DNA of 64,000 bases from Shewanella insulae (GTDB taxonomy: Bacteria > Pseudomonadota > Gammaproteobacteria > Enterobacterales > Shewanellaceae), in NCBI RefSeq assembly GCF_009831655.1, contig NZ_WRPA01000007.1:124001-188000 (forward strand), read 5' to 3'. The notes under the pieces are model-generated. The model ran no database searches and was not told the origin of the DNA. It saw only the letters and a program-made list of their open reading frames with translations. Below are positions 63,546 to 64,000 of the stretch, in pieces. How positions within the stretch are numbered: the first letter of the stretch is position 1; every line of letters begins with the position of its first letter. The position numbers and the translations under genes are program-made.

Positions 63546-64000
63546 ATGGCAAGACGTAAGGAACATACTCATGATGAGATTCGGGCGATGGCAACCGCCG
63601 CCGTGCTGCAGCATTTGGCGGTCGAGTCACTCGATAGCCTGAGCCTGCGCAAGGTGGCTCAAGTTGTCGGCTATGTGCCCAGCACCCTGGTGAATCTCTT
63701 CGGGAGCTATCAGGGTCTGCTACTAGCCGTCGCCGAGTTGACGCTGGATCAGCTTTACCAGTGCCTGGTTTCTAATGCACAAGTCTCTCAAGCCTATGAC
63801 TCGAATCCACTCGAGGCGATGGCCAACGCCTACCAGCAATTTGCCTTCGAGCAGCCTAGAGCCTTTCAGCTGATCTTCGAGCTTAAGGCAACCGATGAGC
63901 AGGGGCTGAGCGAGCATCATGCCCGGCTTATTGCGCAGCTGTTTGCCTTGATAGAGTCTTGCCTGGGCGAGCTGTTGCCCGAGCTATCCGGTGAGCAACG
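63546..64000 (+). CDS. TetR/AcrR-family regulator, 3' end cut by window
   Basis: The frame is open from the ATG at 63546 (GAGGGATGGAG upstream) to the window end, 151 codons with no stop. The N-terminus has the TetR helix-turn-helix LDSLSLRKVAQVVGYVPSTLVNLFGSYQGLLLAVAE (about 28-63). The remainder belongs to the ligand-binding domain. The regulated gene is not visible. Confidence 0.8.
   Translation, partial: MARRKEHTHDEIRAMATAAVLQHLAVESLDSLSLRKVAQVVGYVPSTLVNLFGSYQGLLLAVAELTLDQLYQCLVSNAQVSQAYDSNPLEAMANAYQQFAFEQPRAFQLIFELKATDEQGLSEHHARLIAQLFALIESCLGELLPELSGEQ

Noticed and set aside
1..64000. Prophage, CRISPR array, insertion sequence, defence island or tRNA
   Set aside because: No integrase, transposase, repeat-spacer array, terminal repeats or tRNA-like sequence was seen, and the gene content and coding style are uniform.

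Overview
The window reads as a contiguous piece of a gammaproteobacterial chromosome, most likely Shewanella or a close marine relative. The basis is inference from gene content: a quinone-linked formate dehydrogenase, the moa-mod molybdenum block with a Moco RNA leader, a caa3-like cytochrome c oxidase cluster with haem A and Cox assembly genes, a second-type chemotaxis operon, and a lexA-sulA operon. Coding density is high, base composition looks uniform, and I found no insertion sequence, prophage, integron, CRISPR array, tRNA or rRNA. The window cuts a gene at each end: fdhA on the left and a TetR regulator on the right.

Layout. 1-2.4 kb: end of a formate dehydrogenase operon (fdhA' fdhB fdhC) closed by a terminator. 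2.6-8.6 kb: small secreted protein, lone type IV prepilin, class II fumarase, a ClpP-fold-like lipoprotein, and a yqhD/yqhC-like aldehyde reductase and regulator pair. 8.6-14.4 kb: membrane-anchored tail-collar-like protein, HemN-like radical SAM protein, HD hydrolase, ABM monooxygenase, double GNAT protein, PfkB sugar kinase. 14.5-22 kb: S33 peptidase-like lipoprotein, an RstAB-like two-component system, a small lipoprotein, a YiiM-like MOSC protein, a DUF4870 protein and a dCACHE chemoreceptor. 22.3-29.7 kb: ETF-ubiquinone oxidoreductase, then a Moco riboswitch and moaA-moaB-moaC-moaD-moaE-modA-modB-modC, giving molybdate uptake and molybdopterin synthesis in one run. That fits the formate dehydrogenase (a Mo or W enzyme) at the left edge.

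29.8-42.2 kb: BOF protein, a PepSY-like protein with a response regulator and kinase, RluA-type pseudouridine synthase, two very short genes (Pmp3 family at 33589-33756 and DUF2986 at 34466-34621), RidA-like protein, GltS, DUF333 lipoprotein, M14 carboxypeptidase, nfuA with a candidate IscR site, a MATE exporter and a polysaccharide deacetylase. 42.2-50.1 kb: minus-strand chemotaxis operon STAS-cheY-cheA-cheW-MCP-cheR-cheB; its receptor has three PAS repeats and ends in a CheR-docking-type pentapeptide. 50.3-59.2 kb: cytochrome c oxidase coxB-coxA-ctaG-coxC, SURF1, a Sco-like small protein, ctaA, ctaB and sco1, with a DUF2909 gene on the opposite strand. CoxB carries two tandem cytochrome c domains. 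59.6-60.7 kb: lexA-sulA with two SOS boxes. 60.8-64 kb: yrfG-like nucleotidase, nudE, cysQ, a GNAT protein and the start of a TetR regulator.

Most of this is conserved core genome. The observations most worth a second look are: the CATG motif shared by the SURF1 and DUF2909 starts, the duplicated haem domain of CoxB, the three-PAS receptor, the histidine kinase with no usual start codon in front of its first membrane helix, the ClpP-like lipoprotein, the CX3C protein in the oxidase cluster, and several regulatory sites (Moco RNA, CRP-like, IscR-like, FNR/EtrA-like, SOS). I see no clear candidate for an entirely new multi-gene system.
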